Shown: positions 23,001 to 34,620, numbered from the stretch's first letter. The stretch is DNA of 64,000 bases from Ornithodoros turicata (GCF_037126465.1 NC_088204.1:77561807-77625806); one strand, 5' to 3'. Program-made: numbers and translations. The notes: generated from the letters alone by a model not told the origin.

Positions 23001-23263
23001 AGCCCGCATTCCTGGAGTCGGCACCTCTGGTATCGCCCGACCCGCCCTACCTACGTCCGTGCTCAGCTCCTGTCTCCAGCATTCCTTCCCCTCCACGTCG
23101 GGTGCATTGGGCGCCGCAGCTCGCACACTACGAGCCGCCCGCCGCCTCGGGTCCGCCTCCTGCACTCCTTGGCCTCGGCGCCCGGCCTTTCCGCCAACCT
23201 CGGCCCTCCTCGCCAGCCTTGTCATCCGCCACGGGGGGGAGCCCTGTAGCAGCAGCGTCATAA
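19892..23263 (+). CDS. pol: Pol polyprotein (PR-RT-RNase H-INT)
   Basis: The frame is open from at least 19892 and lies -1 relative to gag. Translation could come from a -1 shift in the overlap 19892-20036 or from restart at the ATG at 20045, nine bases after the gag stop. Numbered from 19892, protease has DTG at 75-77 and ILGAD further on. RT has D314 ([12 protein letters not shown]) and YMDD at 374-377. RNase H has D530 (LFVDAST) and TDHKP. Integrase has an HHCC region ending CLACQ, then D789, D848 and E884, with exactly 35 residues between the last two. The C-terminal [14 protein letters not shown] block is present. No stop or frameshift interrupts it. The stop (23261-23263) lies 19 nt inside the 3' LTR. 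Confidence 0.95.
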   Translation: MPSLLAIPSTVSFALSEPLLLVSSKIRRCRKELPGPLLVAGKRSPQPLTAGMAGGNNSRLFRITDRVSGCRFLVDTGADVSVVPPTPAEKRHRQPDLALQAVNKSTISTYGQRSVTLDLGLRRVFRWVFTIADLPFAILGADFLHHFDLLVDIRRQRLVDNTTSLHVYGAPAHIAAISPTIRLPLPTAFADIVTEFPAVLRQSHASCPPRHSVTHHIVTRGPPVFARPRRLAPERLVIAKREFEHMLELGIIRPSSSPWSSALHMVPKATPGDWRPCGDYRALNIVTVPDRYPLPHIQDFTANLDGATIFSKIDLIKAYHQIPVHPPDIPKTAITTPFGLFEYVRMPFGLRNAAQTFQRFINEVLRGLDFAFAYMDDILVASPSPEAHRAHLRALFSRLEDYGVSINAAKCEFGVTTLTFLGHTITPQGIRPLASKVQAIRDFPAPTSRKGLRSFLGLVTFYRRFVPRCAALLQPLYAALGADHPKEARAAPLEWTPAAERAFVEVKQALADAVLLHHPRPDAETALFVDASTAAVGAVLQQRQDGHWKPLGFFSQRLSPAETRYSTFGRELLAAYLACRHYRHFLEGRPFVLYTDHKPLMFALRSPSLNHSPRETRHMCYLLEFTTDVRHVAGEDNAAADAFSRPDVNALHPPPAVDLDGIAQAQQADEELAALRSSPASSTTFREISLPGSTASVWCDTSTGTPRPFVPLAFRRHVFNALHSLSHPGVRGTQKIVAERYIWPRMNADVRDWARACLACQRSKIYRHTISPPSRFLPPDARFDQVHIDLVGPLPPAKGYRYLLSCIDRFTRWPEVTPIPDITAETVAHAFLFSWVSRFGVPSTVTTDRGRQFESALFGHLCSALGTHHIRTTAYHPAANGLVERLHRQLKASLRATDHGDTTWPERLPFVLLGLRAAIRQDDCSAAHMVYGCPLRLPGSFFTPSAPLVHDPSSYIDRLRQLFRDLKPTPTRSAPATRVFVSPDLNQATHVFVRRDSVRSSLQPPYDGPYKVISRAAKFFRLDLPRGPDTVAIDRLKPAFLESAPLVSPDPPYLRPCSAPVSSIPSPPRRVHWAPQLAHYEPPAASGPPPALLGLGARPFRQPRPSSPALSSATGGSPVAAAS
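23227..23244 (+). promoter_or_regulatory. Polypurine tract
   Basis: ACGGGGGGGAGCCC immediately precedes the 3' LTR and is the purine-rich candidate for plus-strand priming. It lies inside the pol frame. Confidence 0.6.
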
Positions 23264-23397
23264 TCATCACCAGCACCGCCATCGGTTACGCGCAGCACTG
23301 CGCGTGACCCGAGCTTTCGTTTTCGGTTCATCGCCATTAACCGTCATTAAACCCATCAACCTCAGTAGAGCCTGGTCGCCTCATTTCTCGCTCTACA
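23245..23397 (+). repeat. 3' LTR
   Basis: 153 bp, matching the 5' LTR and followed by the TGTC target duplication. Confidence 0.95.
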
Positions 23398-23524
23398 TGT
23401 CTAAGACCCGTGACACCTGCACGGAAAAGGTATGCTCCGTAACACAGGACATTTACACTCGAAATGTGTAAACGTTTACTCTGCATATGTTAATACATGT
23501 TAAATATGGTGGGGGTGCTGATGA

Positions 23525-23772
23525 TGAAAGGGCTCGCCGCTATCGACAGCACAGAAGTGCGCAACGCCACGACTAACGCCCTGGTGGAACGTGGGTCCTG
23601 GGCCGACTTCTAAGGGAACAGTGCCGACATACGTCCGAAAGCGTCCGAGGAAAAACCGATGTAAAAGCTCCAGACAGCCCAGCCGGCACCGGGATTTGAA
23701 CCCGGGTACCTCCCAGTCTCGACGTGACACGACAAGCACTCTAAGCCACTGAGCCACGCGATGTGGTGCGTG
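23525..23772 (-). repeat. tRNA-derived SINE, copy A (Ruka-like)
   Basis: On the minus strand the head has box A (TGGCTCAGTGGCTTAGAG) and box B (GGTTCAAATCCCGG). The body contains GTCGGCACTGTTCCCTTAGA and GTCGGCCCAGGAC. The same body occurs at 24.2, 45.2, 52.96 and 57.7 kb. The resemblance to Ruka, a tick SINE, is by recognition of structure, not by alignment. Confidence 0.8.
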
Positions 23773-24164
23773 CTTTATTCGTGTTGCATCTATACATGCG
23801 ACTTGTATAGTTGTCCACTCGTGGGGCCGGGCTGTGTTGACTGGGAAGTACACTCACCTATTCCGTCACGTACAGGTGTGCGTCTGTTCTGGTTGTGGAC
23901 ACCGAATGTGGCATCGGTATAAAGTAAAATGTTGACGCATGGCACGAACGACAGGAAGCAATTATTTGGCGGCAACATGGCCCGAGGTATACAACAGCTG
24001 CTGGGACCTCTGTCTGTCCGCGCTGTACTTATTATTACTCCCCGACCATTTCTCCATGAAGCTCAGTCTATAGCTCAGGAACTAAGGACTTTACCCGTTC
24101 TTACCCACTTTGTATCATTATGTACATTTCTGTCTAATATTTACTGTCAATGTAGTGGTGGTCG

Positions 24165-24402
24165 TGCTTCCGAAAGAGCTCACCGTCGTCGGCCTCACAG
24201 AGGAGGGCAACGTCACGACTGACGCCCTGGGGGAATATGCGTCCTGGGCCGACTTTTAAGGGAACTGTGCCGACATATGTCTGAAAGCGTCCGAGGAAAA
24301 CCCAGGAAAACCCACAGACAGCTCAGCTGTCAGAGGTCGGGATTCGAACTCGAGTACATCCCAGTATCGACGTGACAAGGCCAGCACGCCAACCACGCGG
24401 GA
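24165..24402 (-). repeat. tRNA-derived SINE, copy B
   Basis: Same family and orientation as the 23.6-kb copy. Box B reads GAGTTCGAATCCC on the minus strand. Box A is degraded (CGCGTGGTTGGCGTGCTGG). Body with GTCCTGGGCCGACTTTTAAG on the plus strand. Confidence 0.8.
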
Positions 24403-25023
24403 TGATACTAACAATGTACTTTTATTACGTCACGTTTCGAGATGCACCGATCGGAAGGCTCTACTGGTTGTTCTTGTGCACCTAATGCAAAAACTTATCG
24501 TTGTTACCTTTATTTATTATTGCTATTAAGGATTGTTCAGAATCTGTAATCCCGTCTAGGATCTGTCACCCACCACGAGGCAGTAATGTTTCTCGCAAAA
24601 CGTGGTATTTCTGCAGAGAATTCTTACACGAGTATCACAGTTTTCGTCATTTCGTGGCTTTTAATTTTAGGTTCTTAAAGTCCTTCCACCCTAAGCAACG
24701 TGCAGTATCTCAACGAGCTACACCCACACTGCGCCACAGCTCGAAATGTGCAAGTGGAAAGCTGTGAGATTCAAACGTTGTCCCTTTTCTGCATGGCCTC
24801 AGTTATACTACTGGCTTAAGAGTGGATATTGCTCTGAGTACGTCCCTGTCTAACCTCATTAAAAGGTACAGCCGCCTTCCAGAAATGTGCGTACGAAGCA
24901 AGCATCACAGTATTTGACATAGTAAGGTAGAAAATTTGGAGAATCGGTGAGCAAATTTAGGGTGAAGAGCCCTCAGAAAGAGAGCCGTCGATATTCCGAA
25001 CAGAGGCTCTTCTTCTTCTTCTG
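24403..25023. other. No gene recognised
   Basis: AT-rich, unique-looking sequence between SINE B and a MITE. Ends in a CTTCTT run. Confidence 0.4.
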
Positions 25024-25558
25024 CACTCTAAAAAAAAGAAAAGAGAAGAGAGTAAAATGGGGAGCAATTGCAACTTCTATACTCCCCTAGATTGGAATTA
25101 CTCCCCATTTTAGTCCCCTAACCCCGACATTTAGTCCCCAGGAATTCGAATTGTCACTGAACTTCACAAATGGTCTCCTGAATGCAACAGTCTACGTAAA
25201 TGTGTGCTCTTGGCCAAATCGATGGCATAAGGCTCTATAACTCGGCCAACTTAGCAATTTTCCATCCACAGCGAGCAAGAAACAGTTACCGTTTCTGTCT
25301 TCAGAAATTGTGTCCTATGTATGTCGCAACATTTTTTTTATATCAGTCGATATATCGCAGTTGACAGTTTAATTCAAAGTAATTTCGTTCGTGCCTACAA
25401 ATTATGTACCTGAGGCTCTTAGAACAGAGCGCGAAATGCAGTCTCCACTCTGTGAGATTCATTTACTCCCGTGCATTTATTCCTGAAAGGGATTATTTTT
25501 TGTGGCAATGCACTTAGTCCCCAAAAGGAGTAAAATTACTCTTTTTTTTCTTAGAGTG
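25024..25558. mobile_element. MITE with CACTCTAAAAAAAAG ends
   Basis: CACTCTAAAAAAAAGAAAAG at the left and CTTTTTTTTCTTAGAGTG at the right are inverted. Inside them AGAGAGTAAAATGG and GGAGTAAAATTACTC are also related. 535 bp, no coding potential. Similar CACTCT..AGAGTG ends occur in the 53-56 kb MITEs. Confidence 0.65.
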
Positions 25559-26414
25559 ATGGGCGGGAAGAACAGTTCCAGAATAACAGTCTGTTCAAAA
25601 TATCGACGGCCCTCTCTTCCCTATAGGATCTTTTCCTTAACAATATTTGACATACAGGTAGTTCGACAGCCTATATTTGGTAAATTTTCTCTCCTGAAGG
25701 GTTTTCGCGTTCTTTGCACAAAAACAATCAGTTTGAGATTTGAGATTGATCAGTGATCAACGAGGAATGAGATGCCGCTATAGTTTCGATGCATTTCGGG
25801 CGCTTTTAAAGGAACATAAAGGGACTCGATAAACGAAATGTATCAGGAGGAGTAAAAATTGAGATTACAAGTCCTCGGATATAGGGCGTTTCACTTAAAG
25901 TGAAGAAAAAGATAAAAAGTGAAGAAGAAAAATCGCATTAAACGATCAACTTGTCTGAATAGTATGGGGAGAACGCTATTTATCTCGGGAGGAGGGGGGA
26001 TTGTAATGACCTCTGATCAATTTTATCAAACTTACTTAGCGAGAAATTGAATTTTCCCCAATTGAACTCCGAAATTTGCCCAGTCGACCTAGTACGTTCA
26101 TAATACGCGGTAAAAGAACATGCCTTTATTGTAGTGGTAGTGAAAGAGGAAAGGTAGACGAAGTTCAGAAATGAAGGACAGGTAATCGGAACGGTTCTGT
26201 TGGGAACACTGCATGTTCCAAATGTGGATGTGCACCGCACTGAAGTTGTTAACACTTACTTAAGACTGATTCACATTACTGCGTTTACCGCTGCGTTCAG
26301 CGTCTTGCGTGTATACCTTAGCTCCATCCTGAAGGATGTTCTGTTGCCATGATTCCTGTCAGCGGACTGAAGGCGCATGCGCAAGCGGAGACGCAGTGAA
26401 TCAGCCTTTATTAA
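25559..26414. other. No gene recognised
   Basis: AT-rich, unique-looking sequence between two MITEs. No domain, RNA fold or repeat partner seen. Confidence 0.4.
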
Positions 26415-26859
26415 TAGCGAATTCGGGTGGTCATTTCGTAGCAAAACGGCCGAGCGCTCGGAAATTGCTAGGTCGGCGACCGAGCTGGATCACGTGACCG
26501 TTGCCACCCGAACATAATTGCTAGGAATCTAGCGGTTTTAGGTACTTGGATCACGCTAGGGGCGTCGCGGTCGCAAGTCTTCGAGTTCTGTCGTCTGCTA
26601 AACCACGTGATTTCAACTTGCGGGCCAATGAGGGCACTCGCCACCGTTGCAGTGCGGATGTGACGACACCGGATACAGTTGAGCGATCTGCTGCTCGATC
26701 GTTTTGAGACCGGGCAAAAAAAGTGCTAGCTAGCAAATTCCGAGCGCTCGGAAAGCGCCACGCGAACATGCGAGATTTGCTTCATTTTGACCAAGCGAAC
26801 ATGACTGCTCGAGATCTGGCCAAAAAAAGTTGCTCCGAAATGACCACGCGAATTCGCCA
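26415..26859. mobile_element. MITE with TAGCGAATTCGGGTGGTCATTTCG ends, TAA flanks
   Basis: The left end TAGCGAATTCGGGTGGTCA is inverted at the right end (TGACCACGCGAATTCGCCA). GAGCGCTCGGAA pairs further in, and TAA lies on both sides. A 3-bp TAA duplication would fit PIF/Harbinger-type transposition (inference). A partial copy is at 42061-42245. Confidence 0.7.
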
Positions 26860-27173
26860 TAAGACGACTGCGTCTGCATGGCAATACGAGCCTTGGACGG
26901 TTCAACAAACCCGCATATCATAGAGCCCGCTCTTTCCCTCTGGTGCAACTGTGTACCACCGGACAAGCACTCCCCTCCTCTCTCTCTCACACACACATAC
27001 ACACGTGAATGAACCCCGTGAAATTTATAGAGGCAACACAAGGCTCGCGTTTTTTGAACGAGGTCGCAGCTGGGTTCCAGCCAGCACGTTCATGTCAGGA
27101 ACCACCTACGTGCATGCGGAAATGGGTAAAAGTGGTGCGTTGGCGCGCATTTTGGGGTTTCTTCTGCAACGCC

Positions 27174-27312
27174 ATGGTTGCCGTGTCTGCCCGAACTGTG
27201 TCGCTGCTCTTGGTGGCGTTCTGTCTCTTGGTTCCGTTATGCGTTGACTCTGCCAAGGAGAAGAAACCAAAGCCGCCCAAGAAGCCCAAGAAGCCGAAGA
27301 AAGGCGCTCTTC
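27174..27312 (+). CDS. Mucin-like gene exon 1 (signal peptide, Lys/Pro tract)
   Basis: ATG in Kozak context GCCATGG. 46 codons plus one base, then donor C|GTACGTAT. The same frame is open upstream to an ATG at 27009, but a start there would bury the signal peptide, so 27174 is preferred. Confidence 0.72.
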
Positions 27313-30300
27313 GTACGTATATAAATGTCCAATTCCATTTAGAAGTGCCTCCGTTACCCTAGTGGTCTCACGTATGCGCGAAGAAGTTTTACCGAGAAGC
27401 AAACAGCATATATTGCGCGGTTCAGAGAGCTGTGCGAAGCCTCAGACTGTATTCAGTTTTCGTCAGCTGGAGCTGAGCCATGACTGTGAATCGGGCGCCA
27501 GTTTGGGACAGGTGCCTGCTGTCTGCATCCGTTAAATTGGAGCACATATATCCTTTCCTTTAGAAGAGCGTAGCAATGCAGCTGCCCTCTCCCGCGCAGA
27601 GGACCATAGAGTTGTCGTTACGCGCCGCGTAATGAGTCTGACCTCCATCTCTTCCTACAGGCGCCTTGACATCGCTGTAGTTGAATAGAGTATACCCCCT
27701 ACTTACTGACTGTACTCCGCATGAGGGCATATTCGTTTAAGCCGTTCCTCAGATCTACTTGGAAAGCGTTTAGCCTTAGTGCTTCCTTCCCCCTTTCTTT
27801 TTGAGTCATGCTTCCCCACCTCCTCAATGTAGACCAAGGTATCATAGATATTATATAATATGTCTGTTTGAAAGGGCAGCTAGTAGCAGCACAGATGCGA
27901 GTTAAAGCGGTCTCGTGACTAGTCAAAGGAACATCCATATCTTGAGATGGTCACGTTTCAGCGCGATTATCGGAAGTGACAAGCTCCGGAAAGCGCCCAC
28001 CGCATATGGCAGAATCTGAACCCTGAAAAACCTGAGCCCTACTCACCAGATAACAAGCACGCTGAAAACTACTAGAAGAATTCAGAGGAAACCAATTTGT
28101 CTGTTCTCGGACACGCTCGAGACTGGTCGGAGCATCAAGCAACTTTTGTAGTTCTGCAAGACGGTAATGTTGATATGTTGTTTTCGTACCTTTCAGCGCC
28201 TCCTGAGTCACCTCCTATAAAACCACCAACGATGCCCGAACTGGAGCAGTCAACGATACCACCACCCAAGGAATCACCACCTGTGGGACCGACTGGAGAA
28301 GTAACAACGCCGCCACCATCGTTGCCAAGACAAACCTCCACCCCTGCTGTATGCCCCACAGCACAGCCTACACAGATAACAACAGTACCAGGTCCCGCTA
28401 CACCAGCCACCATGACTTCAGCTCCCACAGAATCATCAGCAACACTAGGCCCCACAACACCAGCTACCATGGCTTCAACTCCCACAGAGCCGTCAGCAAC
28501 AACGCTGTACCCAGTTACCTCAACTTCTAAAACCCCGTCGTCAGTGACGCTGCCTCCCGCGTGCCCCACTGCTACGCCTACACAGACAACAACAGCACCA
28601 GGTCCCACAACACCATCCACCATGACTTCAACTCCCACAGATTCATCAGCAACGTTAGGCCCTACAACACCAGCAACCATGACATCAACTCCCCCGGAGC
28701 CGTCAGAAACAACGCTGTACCCAGTTCTCTCAACTTCTACAACGCCGTCCTCAATAACGCTGCCTCCCGCGTGCCCTAGTGCTACGCCTACGCAGACATC
28801 AAGAACACTAGGCCCCACAATACCATCCATCATGACATCAACTCCCACAGAATCATCAGCAACACTAGGCCCCACAACACCAGCTACCATGGCTTCAACT
28901 CCCACAGAGCCGTCAGCAACAACGCTGTACCCAGTTCCCTCAACTTCTACAACGCCGTCCTCAATAACGCTGCCTCCCGCGTGCCCTACTGCTACGCCTA
29001 CACAGACATCAAGAACACTAGGCCCCACAACACCAGCTACCATGGCTTCGACTCCCACAGAGCCGTCAGCAACAACGCTGTACCCAGTACCCTCAACTTC
29101 TACAACGCCGTCCTCAATAACGCTGCCTCCCGCGTGCCCTACTGCTACGCCTACACAGACATCAAGAACACTAGGCCCCAGAACACCATCCATCATGACA
29201 TCAACTCCCACAGAATCATCAGCAACACGAGGCCCCACAACACCAGCTACCATGGCTTCAACTCCCACAGAGCCGTCAGCAACAACGCTGTACCCAGTTA
29301 CCTCAACTTCTACAACGCCGTCCTCAATAACGCTGCCTCCCGCGTGCCCCAGTGCTACGCCTACGCAGACATCAACAACACTAGGCCCCACAATACCATC
29401 CATCATGACATCAACTCCCACAGAATCATCAGCAACACTAGGCCCCACAACACCAGCTACCATGGCTTCAACTCCCACAGAGCCGTCAGCAACAACGCTG
29501 TACCCAGTTCCCTCAACTTCTACAACGCCGTCCTCAATAACGCTGCCTCCCGCGTGCCCTACTGCTACGCCTACACAGACATCAAGAACACTAGGCCCCA
29601 CAACACCAGCTACCATGGCTTCGACTCCCACAGAGCCGTCAGCAACAACGCTGTACCCAGTTCCCTCAACTTCTACAACGCCGTCCTCAATAACGCTGCC
29701 TCCCGCGTGCCCTACTGCTACGCCTACACAGACATCAAGAACACTAGGCCCCACAACACCATCCATCATGACATCAACTCCCACAGAATCATCAGTAACA
29801 CTAGGCCCCACAACACCAGCTACCATGGCTTCAACTCCCACAGAGCCGTCAGCAACAACGCTGTACCCAGTTCCCTCAACTTCTACAACGCCGTCCTCAA
29901 TAACGCTGCCTCCCGCGTGCCCTACTGCTACGCCTACACAGACATCAAGAACACTAGGCCCCACAACACCATCCATCATGACATCAACTGCCACAGAATC
30001 ATCAGCAACACTAGGCCCCACAACACCAGCTACCATGGCTTCAACTCCCACAGAGCCGTCATTAACAACGCTGTACCCAGTTCCCTCAACTTCTACAACG
30101 CCGTCCTCAATAACGCTGCCTCCCGCGTGCCCTAGTGCTACTCCTACGCAGACATCAACAACACTAGGCCCCACAACACCATCCATCATGACATCTACTC
30201 CCACAGAATCATCAGCAACACTAGGCCCCACAACACCAGCTACCATTGCTTCAACTCCCACAGAGCCGTCAGCAACAACGCTGTACCCAGTTCCCTCAAC

Positions 30301-33300
30301 TTCTACAACGCCGTCCTCAATAACGCTGCCTCCCGCGTGCCCTAGTGCTACTCCTACGCAGACATCAAGAACACTAGGCCCCACAACACCATCCATCATG
30401 ACATCAACTCCCACAGAATCATCAGCAACACTAGGCCCCACAACACCAGCTACCATGGCTTCAACTCCCACAGAGCCGTCAGCAACAACGCTGTACCCAG
30501 TTCCCTCAACTTCTACAACGCCGGTGTCAGTAACGCTGCCTCCCGCGTGCCCCACTGTCACGCCTGGACAGACCTCAATAACACAAGGCTCCAAAACCCC
30601 AGCTACCATGACTTCAACATCCACAGAATCGTCGTCAATAATGCTGTACCCAGTTACCTCAACATATACAACACCAGGGTCAGAAACACCACCTCCGGAA
30701 TGCTTTGTGGACCAACACACACAGAGTCAACAGAACACAAGAGGACAAGCGACGGGAACACAAGGTACGGTGACATTTGCTTTGACGGAGGACGTTTTTT
30801 GCTCATTACGCACCGCAATTGTTCAGTCGTTCTTGTCAGAGAAATATGGGGACCTAGGAAGGGTCAGAAAGTGACTGCAATTCTGATGAGTCCGCAACGC
30901 AAAAGGAAACTATTAGTAGGTTTGCAGGAAACGTCCAGCACAGTGGTAACCCGCATAAGTGTGCTTTAAGGGGTTAGGGCATTGCTGGAGGTGATGTCCG
31001 TTGACGTAAATGCCGTAGTTAGTAGACATTTAGGAGTGCACAGAGTTGAATCGGAGGATCGGAGTGCACAGAGGATGTTGAATATTGAGGGTCTTCATTG
31101 AATGGTGCAGCACTAACACCTGAAGATCAGTAAGCACTGCGTAGAGCTCTGTGAGTACATATAGGAGGAATACGTAAGGGTTGTGGAGTGATACTTGATG
31201 CATTGCAATCGCGTGCCCACTTCTCGAACAACTCGACCAACGAAGGTTGGGAGGATCTGCATTAAATAATGAGCTGGTGTGTGTTGGTGAATCCAACATG
31301 GTGGGCTGGCTGGGTGGATCCGCCTTCCTCCTGCTCTACACCATCTCATCTTACAGCCCCACTACGTAGTAGAACACGAGGAAGACAGGGCATCGCTGGG
31401 CGCGCAGACTGGAGTCATTGCCCTTGTGCTGCACCATCCGTAAAAGTCGCATTGTTCGTTTATTCATGGGCAATTCTGCCGAGACTTTTGAAGCATGACT
31501 GCTACAGTGGACGGGAAAATGTTCGAATCTAGAGCTTTCGAGAGGTCAAAACAACATACGGGGATCCACCGTCGTGGTCCCACTTAGGACCTTACAGTTC
31601 ATGAAGGCGAAATGCCCGAAGACTGTGGCGAGTAGTGATCATGCTGGTACGGAATGCTCGTTGAGCATGTTACATTCAGACATGGCCGATTAGTATCCGC
31701 AACAGTCTGCACGAAGCCGCGCGACTCACGGGGATGTCAGCCGGGCACCCGAGCTACAACGTTGAGAAATATATCATTCGCGCAAGCAGGCCCCTTAGCA
31801 GTAGTCTTAGCAAGTAGCCATAACTATATCCACACACACCCTGGATAGGCAAATACTCTGAATGATTCTACATATTGAATCGAGTATACTTGAAATTTTA
31901 CAAAGGTGATATAGGCCCTCGGACACAGCGTAGTCCTGCAAGGTAAATGTGGCGCCCCTTGTTCTTCAGTGTTATGCAGGGCTCGGAACAGTTATCGTTG
32001 TGGTTCGGTTCAAGTTCCGGTTCGAGGTTATCGGTTCGGTTCGGGCTTGGGTTCAGAGCAACCAAAATAACGGTTTACGTGTGCTGTGCTAATCAGTGTA
32101 CGACGTGTGAGTGGTAATATCAGGTTCCCGCGATGGCTTGCTCCTCCTTCCATCCTCTTAGTCCCTCACCTCTACACTTCATAGGCACGAAGAGCCACGA
32201 TGCAGTTCACGACAGCAGATCATCCTTTACTGTACCGAAAAGTGCTGGGAAATGGCCATACAGCGTACCACTGAACTCCATTGCAAAAGGCTACCACTAA
32301 TTTCCAAAGGAAAACAGGGAAGAAAGCGGTCTCGTGGTAGATAGGAGTACCCCAGAGTCCCATGCGCAGGCCGGCACGCTGCTCCCCGTTGAAAAGAAGG
32401 AGAGAGGCCACTCCTGTTTTCTTCCTCCATGCTCTGGACCACACGCCAACCTCCTTCCCGTGGTCGCTAGAGATCCGCGTTGCTTGTGGATATCACAGTG
32501 GACTATTCAAAGTTACGTCACCTTCACAATCCGACGCTGAATGAAAGGAAGCAGCCGAGGCAACAATGCAAAATGTAGCTGTCGTGTAGCACATGTTTTT
32601 TTTTTTTTGTTACACCTGGAATCGCAAAAATGTACAGGGATGTCGCGAACCTTTTGGAGGTGAGGTTGTAGGAGGTGCATGGACTCACCACTTCTTGGTT
32701 TATCAGTTCATCCGCTCTATAAATTCGGCAAGATTCCGAGCGATGCAGGGAGATGGTGCGCGGCAGTCGACGGCAGGTATTTTGTACTGTCTGCCGAACC
32801 GGTTACCGCATCATATTTTTTCGGTTTGGTTCCGGTACGTTCAAGGGGAGACAAAAAATGTTTACGGTTCGGTTCGGGCTCGGTTCGGCGAAAAATAACT
32901 TTTTTTTTGCGGTTTTCGGTTACGACCGTTTTCAACCCCTGTTATTATGTTATAGTTCACTTCAATGAAATATATATATATATATATATATATATTTAGA
33001 GGGCTTTTAAGGCCCTCGAGAGCACACAAGAGCTAGGATAGCACTTCAGTTCGATCCTGCCAATATCATATGTCATTTACTACGGTAGCCACACGGTCGC
33101 TAAAAGTGACGGTCTGTGTCGATGACTTTAAGGGTATTGAAAGCGAAATTTTGAAAATGATACAAGCGAAAGCGGCTTATGAGAACGACACCTTCAGATT
33201 GCTACATGACGCACACATATAAAGTAATCGGGCGATATGCCATTTGGGATTCTTCTGTTTCAGCGCCTCCAGTGTACAGAATCTCCCCCATGCCTTACAT

Positions 33301-33394
33301 ACCGGGCAGGGTAATGCTACCACCTCAACCCAGCCCACAACAGGCCCATCCGTACCAGCCTTACTTCTCGCAGCGGGGTTACGAGAAACGGTGA
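27174..33394 (+). CDS. Secreted mucin-like repeat protein, three exons
   Basis: Join of 27174-27312, 28197-30764 and 33264-33394: 2838 nt, 945 residues plus stop. All introns are phase 1, so the central exon is symmetrical (1-1). The start sits in a strong context (GCCATGG) and begins a signal peptide, MVAVSARTVSLLLVAFCLLV, with likely cleavage after CVDSA. A Lys/Pro tract follows (KEKKPKPPKKPKKPKK), then a Pro-rich linker, then about 700 residues of Thr/Ser/Pro repeats, and a Pro/Tyr-rich tail ending YEKR. The composition implies heavy O-glycosylation and extracellular use (mucus, peritrophic or salivary layer). No chitin-binding or other known domain is visible. A poly(A) signal follows the stop by 57 nt. 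Extra small exons in the 2.5-kb second intron cannot be excluded. The repeats are very unlikely to be intergenic because the frame and phases hold throughout. Confidence 0.75.
28197..30764 (+). CDS. Mucin-like gene exon 2 (Thr/Ser/Pro repeat exon)
   Basis: The acceptor is TACCTTTCAG|CGCCTCCTGAG and the donor CACAAG|GTACGG. Both sides are phase 1, so the exon could be included or skipped without changing the frame. The repeat module is 70 residues (TLGPTTPSIMTSTPTESSAT.. onward). A shorter 51-residue form lacks the first 19 residues. PPACP occurs 11 times, giving one Cys per module. Confidence 0.8.
28370..30640 (+). repeat. Coding tandem repeat, 210-bp and 153-bp modules
   Basis: Tandem modules of 210 bp with deleted 153-bp versions. 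Both lengths are multiples of 3. Modules are nearly identical in the middle and diverge at the two ends, the usual pattern of unequal exchange. Two other frames (one antisense) stay open across the array as a by-product. Confidence 0.9.
30980..31976. other. Intron 2 of the mucin-like gene, nothing else recognised
   Basis: No second gene or RNA is seen here. The right end abuts a hAT-like element. Confidence 0.4.
31977..32941. mobile_element. hAT-like element with GGTTCGGTTC-rich ends, in intron 2
   Basis: Left end CAGGGCTCGGAAC and right end GTTTTCAACCCCTG are inverted. They are flanked by GTGTTATG and TTATTATG, an 8-bp duplication with two differences as expected of hAT transposition. Both ends are packed with CGGTTCGG words. 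No transposase frame is seen, so it is non-autonomous. Confidence 0.68.
32966..32998. repeat. (AT)n microsatellite
   Basis: A run of TATATA of about 30 bp. Confidence 0.9.
33264..33394 (+). CDS. Mucin-like gene exon 3 (terminal, Pro/Tyr-rich)
   Basis: Acceptor CTGTTTCAG|CGCCTCCAGTG in phase 1. It encodes APPVYRISPMPYIPGRVMLP, then a Gln/Pro/Tyr-rich tail ending RGYEKR and a TGA at 33392. It opens with the same CGCCTCC as exon 2, so exon 1 could splice directly to it. Confidence 0.65.
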
Positions 33395-33450
33395 CTGGGC
33401 ACCTGGCCGTGGACATCGGGGAAAGTGATAAGGTGTGGTGGTTATTAGGT

Positions 33451-33456
33451 AATAAA
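33451..33456 (+). terminator. Poly(A) signal of the mucin-like gene
   Basis: AATAAA 57 nt after the exon 3 stop, in the context GGTAATAAAGTTATATGG. The distance and strand fit. Confidence 0.7.
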
Positions 33457-33494
33457 GTTATATGGAATTATTGTACGTTCGTATTCTTGAAGTA

Positions 33495-34620
33495 GAGCAT
33501 GTTTATACGCCAGGCGTCGGCGTCAGGAAACATTGAGACTCCACGTGACAGATAAAGAGCACATCCCGTGGACCTTTGGTGTGGCGGTTCAAGCACGTGC
33601 AACGGAGTAAGTGCGTACACCTAGGACCTAAGTTTAGGTCCTAGGGACCCAGCGACGCGGCAGAGGTAGCTCTTTCAATGACATAGTGACATATAGAAAC
33701 AAGCCTGTACAATTGTGACGGCGGTAGCATGTCCTTGAGTTTTAGACTTTCAGGTAACGGACAAGTGGGACGAAGAAACAGCGCAGGACAGGACGAGACG
33801 GACTCAAAACCAGCAATGAGACTTTATTACACCAAGTACAAATAGATGGTACGCGGAAAAGAGGGAGCACGAGGAAATGAGGAGAGCACGCAACACTGCC
33901 GCCTCAGAAATAACTGAACATAGAGGCTATATTTGTCCTTGCCCTGAAGTCCTCAAACTCAAGGACATGCTATACCATCGTCATTCTCTGGTTGAACACT
34001 ACTAGAGGATGCGAGAGCTGATCCAGTCGCAAGTGCCTCATGGTAGACGACCATTAGATACTATGTCAAAGAGTCAGCCCGCAAAGGGATGTGAACAGTC
34101 GTCAAATACTGGTGCCGGCTTCAGGTGCTGTTAGGTGCGAGCAGCTTCTTAAAGAGGTTGTTACACTAAGGGCCCAAATTATGCCGGATGGTTACTCGCA
34201 TCAATGTGGGCCTGCATTCCAAGTTTCATAGAGAAAAAAAAAGATGGGAGAAGGATCGGCGCCGCGAACACCGACACTCATGATGCTGTGACATCAGGCA
34301 GGCATTTCTGCCCGTGAGAGAGAGAGAGAGAGAATGAGAGGTCACGTGCTTACAATTACCAATGAGAGTGGCCGTAGCTCTCGCTCCTCTCACGTCAGAG
34401 CTTGATGTGGAAATTGGTTTAAGGGCTTTCCTCTCGCGAACAACGAAACGTAGAATAATGTTTTTTTTCCCTCAATACGGTGGCGTGTAGAGCCACAACC
34501 TTCTTCAAAGGAACGATTGCATCCAGGCTGCATCCTGTCCGGCAAAGGCCGACAATCTACTTGGCTAATTTTTCTGCCCGAAAAGTGCTTAGATATTAAA
34601 TAAATGAATTTCAAATATAA
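33495..34620. other. No gene recognised; (GA)n near 34312-34334
   Basis: Unique-looking sequence with a short AGAGAG run. No domain or repeat partner seen. Confidence 0.4.

Larger units (their letters stand above)
18978..23397 (+). mobile_element. Full-length Ty3/gypsy LTR retrotransposon, CsRn1-like
   Basis: The 4420-bp element has two 153-bp LTRs (18978-19130 and 23245-23397) that look identical base for base. They start TGTAGC and end CTACA, and are flanked by TGTC on both sides (18974-18977 and 23398-23401). Directly after the 5' LTR, TGGTGACCCGGACGTGAT matches the 3' end of arthropod tRNA-Trp with one mismatch. Gag carries a CHCC knuckle (not CCHC), and pol runs PR-RT-RNase H-INT. tRNA-Trp priming together with a CHCC Gag is the published signature of the CsRn1 clade. 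No env-like frame is present. Identical LTRs and open frames imply a recent insertion that may still be mobile. Confidence 0.95.

Noticed and set aside
28981..30135. 384-codon plus-strand frame in the mucin array
   Set aside because: Same explanation. It lacks the phase-matched exon borders that the mucin frame has.
28135..30720. 861-codon antisense frame with Val/Gly/Asp-rich repeats
   Set aside because: It mirrors the mucin repeats, has no signal peptide or splice context of its own, and is open only because the module length is a multiple of 3.
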